DNA from: Mameliella sp. MMSF_3455
GTDB taxonomy: Bacteria; Pseudomonadota; Alphaproteobacteria; Rhodobacterales; Rhodobacteraceae
Assembly (NCBI RefSeq): GCF_030733205.1
Contig: NZ_JASHJL010000028.1
Span: 1-64,000, forward strand
DNA: 64,000 bases
Direction: 5' to 3'
The notes below the pieces were generated by a model. It worked only from the letters and a program-made list of their open reading frames with translations, searched no databases and was not told the DNA's origin. Made by a program: the position numbers and the translations under genes. Shown here piece after piece: positions 1 through 8,374 of the stretch (the stretch's first letter is position 1; every line of letters starts with the position of its first letter).

Positions 1-29
1 GCCCAAGCGGCGACCGGTCCGGCCCGGGG

Positions 30-1625
30 TCACAGGAAGATCGTGACGATGGGCGGCCAGGCCAGAAGCACCGCCAGCGCACAGAGCTGCAACGCGATGA
101 AGGGCAGGAAGCCGCGGAAGATGTCGGTGAGAGAGATATGCGCCGGGGCCACCGATTTCAGGTAGAAGGCGGCCGGCCCGAAGGGCGGTGAAAGGAAGCT
201 CACCTGCATGTTCATGCAGAAGACCACGCCGAACCAGATCGGCACGTAGCGCGCGTCCACATGGGCGAACCAGCCGATCTCTTCCGCCGGGAGGCGGACG
301 ACGATGGGCAGGAAGACCGGCATGACCAGCAGCACGATGCCGACCCAGTCCATGAACATGCCCATGATGAGGAAGATCAGCATCATGACCAGGATCACGC
401 TCATGGTGGGCATGTCGGCCCCGACGATCATGTTGGCGACATATTGCGGTCCGCCCGCCAGGGTGTAGGCGGCCGCCAGTGCAGCAGCGCCGATGGTCAC
501 CCAGATGATCGTGCCGGTGGACTTGAGCGTGCGCATCAGGCTGTCGTAGACGATGTCCCAGGTCATCTCGCGCCGGATCAGGCCGATGACGAAGACCGCC
601 ACCGCGCCCATGCCCGCGGCCTCGGTGATGCCGGTGATGCCGCCGTAGATCGATCCCAGCACGACGCCGATGACGACGATGGGCGCGATCAGGCCCTTGC
701 CCATCTCCCAGCCGACGGCGGTGCGTTCGCGCCCGACCACGAAGAAGACGATCACGGCAAAGATCACCAGGGCCCCGACCAGCCAGGGAATGTCCGAAAC
801 CATGCCCAGCAGGATCGGTTCGACACCTTCGATCACCTCGTTGGCGCCGGTCACGGTGAAGAAGAGCGCGCGCAGGATCAGCACGCCGGTCACCCAGATG
901 CCGAAGCGGGACAGGAAGCCCAGGAACATCAGTCCCTTTTCCCCGCCCTTGGGGGCGTCCGGTTCCTCGGGCGGCAGCGGTGCTTTTTCGGGCGACAGCT
1001 GCGTGGTCACGATGATGTAGAGGATGAAGAAGGACGCCAGCATGAAGCCGGGCAGGAAGGAGGCGGTAAACAGCGCCTTGATCGAGGTTTCCGTCACCAG
1101 CCCGTAGAAGATCAGGACGATCGAGGGCGGGATCATGGTGCCGAGGCTGCCGGAGGCGCAGATGGTGCCGATGGCAAGATTCTGGTTGTAGCCCAGCCGC
1201 AGCATCTGGGGCAGGGCGATGAGACCGAGCAGGACCACCTCGCCGCCGATGATGCCGGACATGGCGGCCATGATGACGGCCATGACGGATGTCACGATGG
1301 CGATGCCGCCGCGCACGCGAGACAGCCAGACGTTCAGCGAGGAATACATGTCGCGCGCGATGCCGGATCGTTCCAGCAGTGCCGCCATGAAGATGAAGAG
1401 AGGTACCGATATCAGCACGTAGTTCGTCATCTGTCGGTAGACGGCCTGGCCCAGCACGCTGAGCGGTCCCTGTCCCCAGGTGCGGAACAGGATGTCGACG
1501 TCGAATTTCAGGACCAGCGTGACCACCGCGAGGAAGGCCGAGGCAAAGCCCAGGGGCATCCCGATGGCCAGCAGCGCGAACATCGCCAGCAGAAGGATCA
1601 GCGAGAGTGTGCCGATGTCGACCAT
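30..1625 (-). CDS. dctM: TRAP transporter large permease (DctM family)
   Basis: This is the large membrane subunit of a tripartite ATP-independent periplasmic transporter, which drives ion-coupled uptake of an organic anion delivered by the binding protein. The 531-residue product is almost wholly hydrophobic with many membrane segments. It is about 100 residues longer than a usual DctM. The excess lies around residues 215-320, where a charged proline/glutamate-rich loop is followed by extra hydrophobic stretches. The ATG overlaps the stop of the small permease gene by one base (TAATG), which indicates translational coupling. It is the last gene of the dctP-dctQ-dctM operon. Family assignment is firm; the substrate cannot be read from sequence. 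Confidence 0.95.
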   Translation of the reverse strand: MVDIGTLSLILLLAMFALLAIGMPLGFASAFLAVVTLVLKFDVDILFRTWGQGPLSVLGQAVYRQMTNYVLISVPLFIFMAALLERSGIARDMYSSLNVWLSRVRGGIAIVTSVMAVIMAAMSGIIGGEVVLLGLIALPQMLRLGYNQNLAIGTICASGSLGTMIPPSIVLIFYGLVTETSIKALFTASFLPGFMLASFFILYIIVTTQLSPEKAPLPPEEPDAPKGGEKGLMFLGFLSRFGIWVTGVLILRALFFTVTGANEVIEGVEPILLGMVSDIPWLVGALVIFAVIVFFVVGRERTAVGWEMGKGLIAPIVVIGVVLGSIYGGITGITEAAGMGAVAVFVIGLIRREMTWDIVYDSLMRTLKSTGTIIWVTIGAAALAAAYTLAGGPQYVANMIVGADMPTMSVILVMMLIFLIMGMFMDWVGIVLLVMPVFLPIVVRLPAEEIGWFAHVDARYVPIWFGVVFCMNMQVSFLSPPFGPAAFYLKSVAPAHISLTDIFRGFLPFIALQLCALAVLLAWPPIVTIFL

Positions 1626-2440
1626 TACTTGTTGTCCTCTTCCAGGGTGCGGCGCAGGGCCTCGATCTCGTGTTCGTCGATCTCGTCGGCGGGGGTGTGG
1701 TGTTCGGGGGCCTTGTTCCAGTCGGCGATCAGGTTCGACAGGGCCTGGATGGCGACCAGAACGATGATGAACAGGATGGCGGGCTTTACCGTTCCCGGAA
1801 TGGGCGGATCCCAGGCCGTGCCAAAGGTTTCCATCCGCAGCATCCGGCGCATGGCGTCGTTGTAGCCGCCCCAGACCAGGCAGAAGGTGAAGACCCAGAT
1901 CAGGAAGACCGAAACGCAGTCCGAGGCTTTCTGCATCCAGCGGGGCATCATGTCATAGATGACGTAGATGCGGATGTGGCTGCGTTGCTGCATCGCGTAG
2001 AGCCCGGCCAGCAGGAACAGGAAACTGGCGATCCAGAGCGACAGTTCGTTGGCCCACATGGTCGGCTGGTTGAAGACGTAGCGCGACACCACCTCGTAGA
2101 ACATGACGAGCACGATATAGGCGATCGACATCATGGCCAGGCGCGCGCAGACCAGCGAGAGGATGTCGAAGGGCCCGGTGTGATCGACCTCGATCGTGCC
2201 CTTGTCATCGCTGAGAAAGAGCGCGGCAAAAAGCAAGGCCAGCGCCAGGGAGATCAGCGTCACCGTGACGATAGGCTTGCCCTGCGGGCGGATCATGTCG
2301 TGCATGCCGATGGCATCGGACGAGATGAACTGATTGAAGACGAGAAATATGAAGAGAGCGATGGTCAGGCCCGAAAACCCGATCATGGCCATTTGAACCG
2401 GCTTTCTGAGCGGTCCCAGCCAGACGCTGTCCTGTTGCAT
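1625..2440 (-). CDS. dctQ: TRAP transporter small permease (DctQ family)
   Basis: This is the small membrane subunit of the TRAP transporter. DctQ proteins bridge the large permease and the periplasmic binding protein. At 271 residues it is longer than the usual 160-200. The canonical four-helix DctQ region occupies roughly residues 95-240. The first 95 residues add two hydrophobic segments separated by a polar loop. The C-terminus is acidic (residues 245-271). It is directly coupled to dctM and follows dctP after a 155-base spacer that contains a stem-loop. Together with the enlarged DctM this suggests a co-evolved large-type permease pair. Confidence 0.93.
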   Translation of the reverse strand: MQQDSVWLGPLRKPVQMAMIGFSGLTIALFIFLVFNQFISSDAIGMHDMIRPQGKPIVTVTLISLALALLFAALFLSDDKGTIEVDHTGPFDILSLVCARLAMMSIAYIVLVMFYEVVSRYVFNQPTMWANELSLWIASFLFLLAGLYAMQQRSHIRIYVIYDMMPRWMQKASDCVSVFLIWVFTFCLVWGGYNDAMRRMLRMETFGTAWDPPIPGTVKPAILFIIVLVAIQALSNLIADWNKAPEHHTPADEIDEHEIEALRRTLEEDNK

Positions 2441-2536
2441 GCGCGGTCATCCCGGTATGTAGAGTGGCAGTTGGCCCGTTGCCCGTGCCGTCCCTCTGGC
2501 TGTTCCGCGTCCCGTGCGGGCGCCTGTGCCAGAGAC

Positions 2537-2567
2537 GAAAACGGCGAGCCTCGCGAAAGGCTCGCCG
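2537..2567 (-). terminator. stem-loop between dctP and dctQ, likely partial terminator or mRNA-stabilising hairpin
   Basis: GGCGAGCC (2543-2550) and GGCTCGCC (2559-2566) form a perfect arm with an 8-base loop. On the minus strand the stem is followed by a short T run (2538-2541). Because dctQM lie just downstream on the same strand, it probably attenuates transcription or protects the dctP message, which would give more binding protein than permease. Confidence 0.6.
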
Positions 2568-2595
2568 CGATGTCACGAGGCGGTCAGCCCGGCGA

Positions 2596-3606
2596 TCACT
2601 CGGCGATCAGTCCGAGCGCCGTCAGGTATTCGCGGTGGCTTTCCACCAAGGCGGCCGCTTCGGGGGTCTTTTCAGCCCAGCGGTCCCAGGCGGTTTGTGC
2701 CGCCTTGCGGAAGTCCGCGCGGTCCTTGGCCGACCAGTCGTGCAGCGTTACGCCCTTGGCCTGCAGTTCCGCTGCGGCTTCGGCGTTCTTCTTCTCGTTC
2801 GACAGGGCGGTGTGCAGGGTCAGTTTCTGCATCGCGGTGTCGATGATGCGCTGGTGCTGCTCGCTCAGACCGTCCCAGACGGACTTGTTGCAGGCCAGGT
2901 GGTCCGACGGCATCGAGTGGAAGCCGGGGTAGGTGGCGTGGCTGACGATGTCATACAGGCCGAGACCCACGTTGTTGTAGAGACCCGAGGCGTCGGCACC
3001 GTCGATGATACCGGTTTCCAGCGCGGTGAAGATCTCGGTGAAGTCCATCACGATGGGCGTGGCGCCCAGCTCGGTGAAGATCTCGGTTTCCAGGCCCGGG
3101 GGCGAACGGAATTTCCAGCCCTTCAGGTCATCCGGGCCGGCAATCGGCTTGGAGGACGAGAGCGATTCCTGGCCGTAGAGCCACCAGCCGATCAGCTGCA
3201 TGCCCTGCGCGTTGTAGAGTTCCTGTGCGGCATCGTAGCCACCGCCGTAGTACAGCCAGGAAATCTGCTGCCAGGGCGTGTCGTAGCCGCCCATGATGTC
3301 GCCGACGAACTGGAACGCGGGGTTCTTGCCGGTCTGGTAGGCGCCGCCGGTCATGTCGCAGTCGACGATGCCGTTGATGGCGGCGTCGAAGGTTTCCGTG
3401 GTGGCCACGACGGACGAGCTGTAGAACATCTCGATGGCGATTTCGCCGCCGGACATCACCTGCACGTCATCCGCGAATTGCGCTGCCAGGACGCCCGAGG
3501 GGTGCTCGGACGCATAGTGGGTCTGGATGCGCAGGGTCACCTCCTGCGCGCTGGCCGCGGATGCAGCAATGGCAACGGCCGCGGCCGTCGTCAGGATCTT
3601 TTTCAT
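2596..3606 (-). CDS. dctP: TRAP transporter periplasmic solute-binding protein (DctP family)
   Basis: This secreted receptor captures the substrate in the periplasm and hands it to the DctQM permease. The 336-residue product begins with a classical signal peptide (lysines at 2-3, an alanine-rich core, likely cleavage after Ala-Ser-Ala near residue 20). The remainder has the DctP fold, including the segment around residues 165-190 (KGWKFRSPPG) with the arginine expected to bind a substrate carboxylate. It is the first gene of the operon. Its promoter region carries two TGGTATACCA palindromes shared with the divergent GntR gene, so repression or induction by that regulator is likely. Confidence 0.95.
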   Translation of the reverse strand: MKKILTTAAAVAIAASAASAQEVTLRIQTHYASEHPSGVLAAQFADDVQVMSGGEIAIEMFYSSSVVATTETFDAAINGIVDCDMTGGAYQTGKNPAFQFVGDIMGGYDTPWQQISWLYYGGGYDAAQELYNAQGMQLIGWWLYGQESLSSSKPIAGPDDLKGWKFRSPPGLETEIFTELGATPIVMDFTEIFTALETGIIDGADASGLYNNVGLGLYDIVSHATYPGFHSMPSDHLACNKSVWDGLSEQHQRIIDTAMQKLTLHTALSNEKKNAEAAAELQAKGVTLHDWSAKDRADFRKAAQTAWDRWAEKTPEAAALVESHREYLTALGLIAE

Positions 3607-3670
3607 ATGTTCCTCCCTGTGGCGGGCTCCCCCCCGCCGATCGTTGTCGGGGTCGAACCCCTGTCCCCGG

Positions 3671-3682
3671 ATGGTATACCAT
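3671..3682. promoter_or_regulatory. palindromic operator candidate, copy 1 (TGGTATACCA)
   Basis: A perfect 12-base palindrome (ATGGTATACCAT) lies in the divergent region between dctP and the GntR gene, 65 bases upstream of the dctP ATG. Short perfect palindromes with a central TA are typical FadR/FCD-class GntR operators. The same core occurs at 3730-3739 and 8232-8241. Confidence 0.8.
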
Positions 3683-3728
3683 CACGTGAAGGCAAGCTAA
3701 CCAAAGCAATGTCGACAGGCAAGGATTT

Positions 3729-3740
3729 TTGGTATACCAG
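3729..3740. promoter_or_regulatory. palindromic operator candidate, copy 2 (TGGTATACCA)
   Basis: The core palindrome lies at 3730-3739, 58 bases from copy 1 and 70 bases upstream of the regulator start, which suggests autoregulation. The 58-base spacing between core centres is about 5.5 helical turns, so bound dimers would lie on opposite faces unless the DNA is bent or the sites act separately. Confidence 0.8.
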
Positions 3741-3809
3741 ATTTCCCTCATGGGAGGCCGCCCTGCAGGGTGGAAAAAAGGGTGCGGATTCAGGGAGGTG
3801 AACTGCGCC

Positions 3810-4490
3810 ATGACGGATGAGACACTGCCCGAACAGATTGCGACTCGGCTGCGCCGGGACATTCTGCGTGGCGTTCTGCCGCCGGGCACGGCGGTCAAGG
3901 AGCGGGACCACGCGGCGGAACTCGGCGTGAGCCGGACACCGCTGCGCGAGGCGATTCGGATTTTGGCCAAGGAAGGGCTGGTCCAGTTGCGTCCGGCACG
4001 GTCCCCGATCGTCGCCAACCCCAGCTTTGAAGAAATTGCCCACAACATCGAAGTCATGTCGGCGCTCGAGGTGCTGTCGGCGCGGCTGACTTGCGAGCGG
4101 GCCAGCGAGGCCGAGATCGAGAGCATCGCCGAAGTCGCGGATCGTATGGACAAGCAATACGACAGCCTCGACATGCTGGACATCTTCGAGATCGACATGG
4201 GCTTTCACCGCGCAATTGCGCGGGCGGCGGGCAATCCCGTCTTGGCAGAGGTCCACCAGTCATTGCTGGCGCGCCTTTGGCGGGCGCGGTATCTCTCGGC
4301 CAGCCGCAAACGCTCGCGCGAGCGGGTGCTGAGCCAACATGACAAGATCGTTGCCGCGCTGCGCGCGCGCGATGCCGAAGCCGCCCAGGCGCAGGTGCAA
4401 GCGCACCTTGATCACCTGCTGGTCAACGTGGCCGATTTCTTCGAGTCCGTGAAGGACGAGGGCGGAGAGGCAACCGAACCGGTCGAGTGA
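3810..4490 (+). CDS. GntR family transcriptional regulator, FadR/FCD subfamily
   Basis: This is the local transcription factor of the catabolic island. An N-terminal winged helix (about residues 5-70, with the recognition segment LGVSRTPLREAIRIL) is joined to an all-helical FCD ligand domain. The FCD domain has conserved metal/ligand positions in FHRAIARAAGN, QHDKIVAAL and the C-terminal AHLDHL. I chose ATG 3810 because a strong AGGGAGGTG lies just upstream and the protein then starts with the usual MTDETLPEQIATRLRR. A longer in-frame start at 3729 would run through the operator. The 226-residue length is normal. It is divergent from dctP. Ligands of this subfamily are usually organic acids. 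Confidence 0.93.
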   Translation: MTDETLPEQIATRLRRDILRGVLPPGTAVKERDHAAELGVSRTPLREAIRILAKEGLVQLRPARSPIVANPSFEEIAHNIEVMSALEVLSARLTCERASEAEIESIAEVADRMDKQYDSLDMLDIFEIDMGFHRAIARAAGNPVLAEVHQSLLARLWRARYLSASRKRSRERVLSQHDKIVAALRARDAEAAQAQVQAHLDHLLVNVADFFESVKDEGGEATEPVE

Positions 4491-4536
4491 TCGGCCGAAC
4501 GACAATAAAGACCCTGGAACAAGGATTGGGAAGTTT

Positions 4537-5382
4537 ATGAAACTACTGCGTTTTGGCCCGGCGGGCCAGGAAAAGCCCGGGATGCTGGACAGCGACGGCC
4601 AAGTGCGCGACCTGTCGGCCCACGTGGGGGATTTCGCCGGCGAAACGGTCTCGCTCGAGGCGCTGGAGGCCCTGCGGGCCATCGACCCGGCCAGCCTGCC
4701 GCTGGTGGCCGAACCGGGGCGGATCGGGTCCTGCCTGGCCTCGGTGCCGAACTTTTTCTGCATCGGGCTGAACTATGCCAAGCACGCCGCCGAAACCGGG
4801 GCGGAGCCGCCCAAGGAGCCGATCCTGTTCTCCAAGGCGACCTCGGCGCTGTCGGGCCCCTATGACCCGGTGGTGATCCCGCGCAACTCGGTCAAATCGG
4901 ACTGGGAGGTCGAACTGGGCGTGGTGATCGGCAAGGCCGCCTCCTATGTCAGCGAGGCGGATGCGCTGTCCCATGTGGCGGGCTATTGCGTCATCAACGA
5001 CATGAGCGAGCGGGAATTCCAGATCGAGAAGGGCGGCCAGTGGGTCAAGGGCAAGTCCGCCCCGACCTTCGGCCCGACCGGCCCCTGGCTGGTCACGGCG
5101 GACGAGGTGCCGGACCCACAGGCGCTGAAACTCTCGCTGGATCTGAACGGCGAGACCGTGCAGGACAGCGATACTTCGGACATGATCTTTGGCGTCGCCG
5201 AAATCGTTTCCTACATGTCGCAGTTCATGTTGCTGCAGCCGGGTGACATCATCGCCACGGGCACGCCGTCCGGCGTGGGCATGGGCATGAAACCGCAGCG
5301 TTTCCTGAAGCCGGGCGACGTGATGGACGTGCGCATCGAAGGTCTGGGTGAGCAGCGGCAAGAGGCCGTCGCGGCCGGCTGA
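4537..5382 (+). CDS. fumarylacetoacetate hydrolase family protein
   Basis: FAH-fold enzymes cleave or hydrate 2-oxo- or beta-diketo acids using a divalent metal. The first ~70 residues form the small N-terminal domain found in bacterial members such as 2,4-didehydro-3-deoxy-rhamnonate hydrolase and ureidoglycolate lyase. The catalytic domain follows from GLNYAKHA (78-84). Metal ligands are visible at Glu124 and Glu126 (WEVELG) and Asp155 (NDMSER). The C-terminus has the family motif GDIIATGTPSGVG. It lies 46 bases after the GntR gene on the same strand, so it probably shares its transcript. The exact substrate is unknown; sugar-acid breakdown is the likely context. Confidence 0.9.
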   Translation: MKLLRFGPAGQEKPGMLDSDGQVRDLSAHVGDFAGETVSLEALEALRAIDPASLPLVAEPGRIGSCLASVPNFFCIGLNYAKHAAETGAEPPKEPILFSKATSALSGPYDPVVIPRNSVKSDWEVELGVVIGKAASYVSEADALSHVAGYCVINDMSEREFQIEKGGQWVKGKSAPTFGPTGPWLVTADEVPDPQALKLSLDLNGETVQDSDTSDMIFGVAEIVSYMSQFMLLQPGDIIATGTPSGVGMGMKPQRFLKPGDVMDVRIEGLGEQRQEAVAAG

Positions 5383-5405
5383 GGCATCAGCGTGGAAGGA
5401 CATGG

Positions 5406-5431
5406 AAAAGGCCCCGCGAGGGGCCTTTTTT
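5406..5431. terminator. bidirectional Rho-independent terminator
   Basis: AAAAGGCCCC, a GCGA loop and GGGGCCTTTTTT form a strong hairpin with A and T runs on both flanks. It lies between the convergent FAH-family gene (plus) and SDR gene (minus) and can stop both transcripts. Confidence 0.9.
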
Positions 5432-5432
5432 G

Positions 5433-6185
5433 TCAGTGGATCAGCGAGCCGCCGTTCACGTCGACCTCTGACCCCGTGACGTAGGCCGACAGGTCCGAGG
5501 CCAGGAACAGGCAGCAGCCCGCCACGTCGCTGGCCTGTCCGGCGCGGCCCATCGGGATGCCGGACAGGATCTGTTCCATCATCTCATTGGTCAATGCCCC
5601 GCCGGTGATGTCGGTTGCGATGAAACCGGGGCAGATCGCGTTGGCGCGAATGCCGTCGGGCGCCAGTTCCCGGGCCATCGCCTTGGTCAGGCCGAGGATG
5701 CCCGCCTTGGCCGCCGAGTAATGCGGCCCGCCAAAGATACCGCCGCCCCGCTGGGCGGAAACGGACGAGATATTGACGATGGAGCCGGTCTTGCGCGCGC
5801 GCATGTGCGGGATCAGCGCCTGGCTCATGTAGAGCGTGCCGCGCAGGTTCACGTCCGTCACCGCGTCGTAATTCTCCGGCTCGATCTGCATGAGTTTCAG
5901 CGGCTGTGTGATGCCGGCGTTGTTCACCAGGATGTCGACCTGGCCCAGTGCGTCGATGGCGGATTTCCCCGCCGCCTCGCACTGGGGTTTGCTGGTGACA
6001 TCGCAGGGCAGCCCGATGTGACCTTCGCCCGGTAGATCAGCGGCGGCGGCACGGGCGGCTTCTCCGTCAAGGTCGAGCACGGCGATGCGCGCGCCGTGTT
6101 CGGCAAAGAGCGTTGCAGTGGCCTTGCCGAGCCCCCTCGGGCTGGCGGCGCCGGAGATGACGGCGGTTTTTCCGTTGAGAAGCAT
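5433..6185 (-). CDS. SDR family NAD(P)-dependent oxidoreductase
   Basis: This is a classical short-chain dehydrogenase, probably oxidising a hydroxyl of the imported compound or an intermediate. The 250-residue Rossmann protein has the cofactor loop GAASPRGLG (12-20), an acidic Asp38/Asp40 pair after beta-2 that favours NAD(H), NNAG (88-91), and the catalytic Ser-Tyr156-Lys160 set (YSAAK). An ICPGFIATD segment follows. The gene is last in the minus-strand run after the two transketolase subunits, separated from them by the palindromic repeat at 6211-6271. It ends at the shared bidirectional terminator. Confidence 0.93.
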   Translation of the reverse strand: MLLNGKTAVISGAASPRGLGKATATLFAEHGARIAVLDLDGEAARAAAADLPGEGHIGLPCDVTSKPQCEAAGKSAIDALGQVDILVNNAGITQPLKLMQIEPENYDAVTDVNLRGTLYMSQALIPHMRARKTGSIVNISSVSAQRGGGIFGGPHYSAAKAGILGLTKAMARELAPDGIRANAICPGFIATDITGGALTNEMMEQILSGIPMGRAGQASDVAGCCLFLASDLSAYVTGSEVDVNGGSLIH

Positions 6186-6210
6186 TTGGTTGTCCTGTGG
6201 TTGGCGGGGT

Positions 6211-6271
6211 GGGGGGGGCTGCCCCCGCCGACTTCGTCGGCTCCCCCGGAGTATTTTGCGAGAGAAGAAGC
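6211..6271. repeat. Rhodobacteraceae-type palindromic intergenic repeat, copy 1
   Basis: A G run, GCTGCCCCC, a hairpin GCCGAC-TTC-GTCGGC (6227-6241) and the tail CCCCCGGAGTATTTTG...AGAAGAAGC make up this unit. It fills the 91-base gap between the SDR gene and the transketolase C-subunit gene. A second copy with the same tail but a different, still perfectly paired, hairpin lies inside a coding gene at 10957-11018. Confidence 0.85.
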
Positions 6272-6276
6272 CCGGG

Positions 6277-7332
6277 TCACAGCCTGGAGCTGACGCGGTC
6301 CACGATGGATTCGACGCTGAGCCCGTATTGATCGTGCAGCGTTGGCAGGGCGCCCGCGTCCAGGAACTCGTCCGGCAGAGCGATGCTGTCGAAGGCGGGG
6401 TGGATGCCCGCGCGCATCAGGTCCGCCGCCACCGCCTCTCCCAAACCTCCGGTGATGGTGTGGTTTTCCAGTGTCACGACCAGGCGCCCGGTCTTGGCGG
6501 CCTCGGCGCGAATGGTTTCCGTGTCGAGCGGTTTCAGCGTGGGCACGTGCAGGACGGCGCAATCGGTGCCCTCGGCCCTTAGCGCCTTGGCGGCGTCCAG
6601 TGCGCGCATGGTCATGAAACCGGTCGAGATGAACAGGACATCGCTGCCGCCGTGGATCATCTGCGCCTTGCCCAGTTGAAAATTGTAGCCGTATTCGCCC
6701 AGCACGTCCGGCACCTTGCCCCGCAACAGGCGCATGTAGACCGGGCCGGGGTGGTCGGCGATGGCATGGGTGGCCTGCGTGATTTCCGTCGCGTCGCAGG
6801 GATCAACGATGGTCAGGTTGGGCATGCCGCGAAAGATGGCGAGGTCCTCGGTCGCCTGGTGGCTGGGGCCATAGCCGGTGGTCAGCCCGGGCAGGGCGCA
6901 GACGATCTTGACCGGCAGGTTTTCCTCGGCAATCGCCATGATGATGAAGTCATAGGCGCGGCGTGAGGCAAAGACCGCGTAGGTGGTTGCGAAGGGGGTA
7001 AAGCCCTCTCGTGCCAGCCCGGCTGCGGCGGAGATCATGACCTGTTCGGCCATGCCCATCTGGTAGAACCGGTCAGGGTAGGCGTTGGCGAAAACGTGCA
7101 GGTCAGTGTATTTCGACAGGTCCGCCGTCAGTCCTACGATGTCGTCGCGTTTCGCCGCCAGGTCACAAAGCGCATTGCCGAAGGGGGCGGCGACGGTGTC
7201 GCGGCCCTCGGCATCCAGCGAGGCGATCATGGCGGAGGTGGTCAGGCGCGCTCCATCCTCGGAGACGGGGACGGCGCGCGGGGTGTATTTCGATTTGCGG
7301 CGCGAGGTCGGGCCGATGGGGGCTTCTTGCAT
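6277..7332 (-). CDS. transketolase C-terminal subunit (split transketolase)
   Basis: This is the pyrimidine-binding plus C-terminal half of a thiamine-diphosphate enzyme that pairs with the N-subunit encoded just upstream. The 351-residue product has the conserved cofactor-activating Glu96 in GMAEQVMIS. That is followed by the aromatic-rich segment FATTYAVFASRRAYDFI and a transketolase C-terminal domain (LENHTITGGLG). I start at ATG 7332 (MQEAPIGPT), 26 bases after the N-subunit stop, rather than the longer frame that reads back into it. Split transketolases occur in apulose-4-phosphate and sulfosugar routes, but no sugar kinase is present here, so a non-phosphorylated acceptor is possible. 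Confidence 0.9.
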   Translation of the reverse strand: MQEAPIGPTSRRKSKYTPRAVPVSEDGARLTTSAMIASLDAEGRDTVAAPFGNALCDLAAKRDDIVGLTADLSKYTDLHVFANAYPDRFYQMGMAEQVMISAAAGLAREGFTPFATTYAVFASRRAYDFIIMAIAEENLPVKIVCALPGLTTGYGPSHQATEDLAIFRGMPNLTIVDPCDATEITQATHAIADHPGPVYMRLLRGKVPDVLGEYGYNFQLGKAQMIHGGSDVLFISTGFMTMRALDAAKALRAEGTDCAVLHVPTLKPLDTETIRAEAAKTGRLVVTLENHTITGGLGEAVAADLMRAGIHPAFDSIALPDEFLDAGALPTLHDQYGLSVESIVDRVSSRL

Positions 7333-7358
7333 GTCTCTGGCTCCTTGTCGGTCCGGGC

Positions 7359-8210
7359 TCAGGCCGGAATGGCGTCGTCGAGAATGGCGATGGCGCGCGC
7401 CCATTCAGAGGGTTCCACGCGGACGAAATGAGTGATTTCGCGCTCTTCGAGGAAGGGCACGCCCTTGCACATCTGGGTCTTGCAGATGATGACGCGGGGG
7501 CGCGGCTCACGCAGGTTGCGCGCGGTGTCGAAGGCCGCCACGAGGGCGTTCAGGTCGTTGCCGTCCACTTCTTGCGCGTGCCAGCCGAAGGCAGCCCATT
7601 TCGGTGCCTCGTCGCCCTTGGCAAGGGCCTGCGTGGTCGGGCCGTCGGCCTGCTGGTCGTTGAAATCCACGACGCAGATCAGGTTGTCGAGCTGGTGGGA
7701 ACTGGCGGACATGACCGCCTCCCAGGTCGATCCCTCGCCCAACTCGCCGTCCGACATCATGTTGTAGACGAAGGCCGGGTTCTTCTTGCGTTTCAAACCC
7801 AGCGCCGCACCCACGGCGATGCCAAGGCCGTGGCCGAGCGAGCCGCCGGTGATTTCCATTCCCGGCGTATAGGCGGCCATGCCGGACATGGGCATGCGGC
7901 TGTCGTCCATGCCGTAGGTTTCCAGCTCGTCCTCTGGCAGGATGCCGGCCTCGATCATCGCGGAATAAAGCGCGATCGCGTAGTGGCCGATTGAGAGGTA
8001 AAAGCGGTCGCGCCCTTCCCACTCCGGCTCGTCAGGCCTGTAATTCAGCGCGTGGAAATAGCTGACGGCCAGAACGTCCGCCACACCGAGCGCCTGCCCG
8101 ATATAGCCCTGTCCCTGCACCTCGGCCATGCGCAGCGCCAGCCGCCGGATGGACCAGGCCCTGCGCGCGAGGCTGACATTGGCGCCCGCGTGTTGCGTTT
8201 CGGTGGACAT
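7359..8210 (-). CDS. transketolase N-terminal subunit (split transketolase)
   Basis: This is the diphosphate-binding half of the split transketolase. The 283-residue product has the ThDP/Mg motif as SDGELGEG (153-160) with the following NDQQ. It also has the conserved SIGHYAIALY and GSLGHGLGIAVG loops (about 73-132). ATG 8210 is preceded by GGAGGAGAC; a longer frame to 8261 would cross the operator. It is the first gene of a minus-strand unit with the C-subunit and an SDR. A TGGTATACCA site lies 22 bases upstream of the start codon, placing the unit under the same candidate control as the TRAP genes. Confidence 0.92.
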   Translation of the reverse strand: MSTETQHAGANVSLARRAWSIRRLALRMAEVQGQGYIGQALGVADVLAVSYFHALNYRPDEPEWEGRDRFYLSIGHYAIALYSAMIEAGILPEDELETYGMDDSRMPMSGMAAYTPGMEITGGSLGHGLGIAVGAALGLKRKKNPAFVYNMMSDGELGEGSTWEAVMSASSHQLDNLICVVDFNDQQADGPTTQALAKGDEAPKWAAFGWHAQEVDGNDLNALVAAFDTARNLREPRPRVIICKTQMCKGVPFLEEREITHFVRVEPSEWARAIAILDDAIPA

Positions 8211-8230
8211 GGTCTCCTCCCTAGTCCGAT

Positions 8231-8242
8231 TTGGTATACCAT
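8231..8242. promoter_or_regulatory. palindromic operator candidate, copy 3 (TGGTATACCA)
   Basis: The core at 8232-8241 is identical to the two sites beside the GntR gene. It lies in the divergent region between the transketolase N-subunit (minus, ATG at 8210) and the acyl-CoA dehydrogenase (plus, ATG at 8375), where one bound dimer could control both transcripts. Confidence 0.8.
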
Positions 8243-8374
8243 TTTCCAGAAGAGACGCCACGTCAAGGCGAGAGGCCGTCCCTTGCTTTGTCGCATTCAG
8301 AAGAGGATCGGGCGTTTTCGGTTTGAGGGTCGCGCCAAACTCGACTTGGATGGGGGCAAAGCTGGGAGGACGCG

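Noticed and set aside
261-1865. A 534-residue open frame opposite dctM and dctQ, rich in Asp, His, Gln and Arg
   Set aside because: It is the antisense shadow of a high-GC membrane protein gene, with low-complexity composition and no domain.
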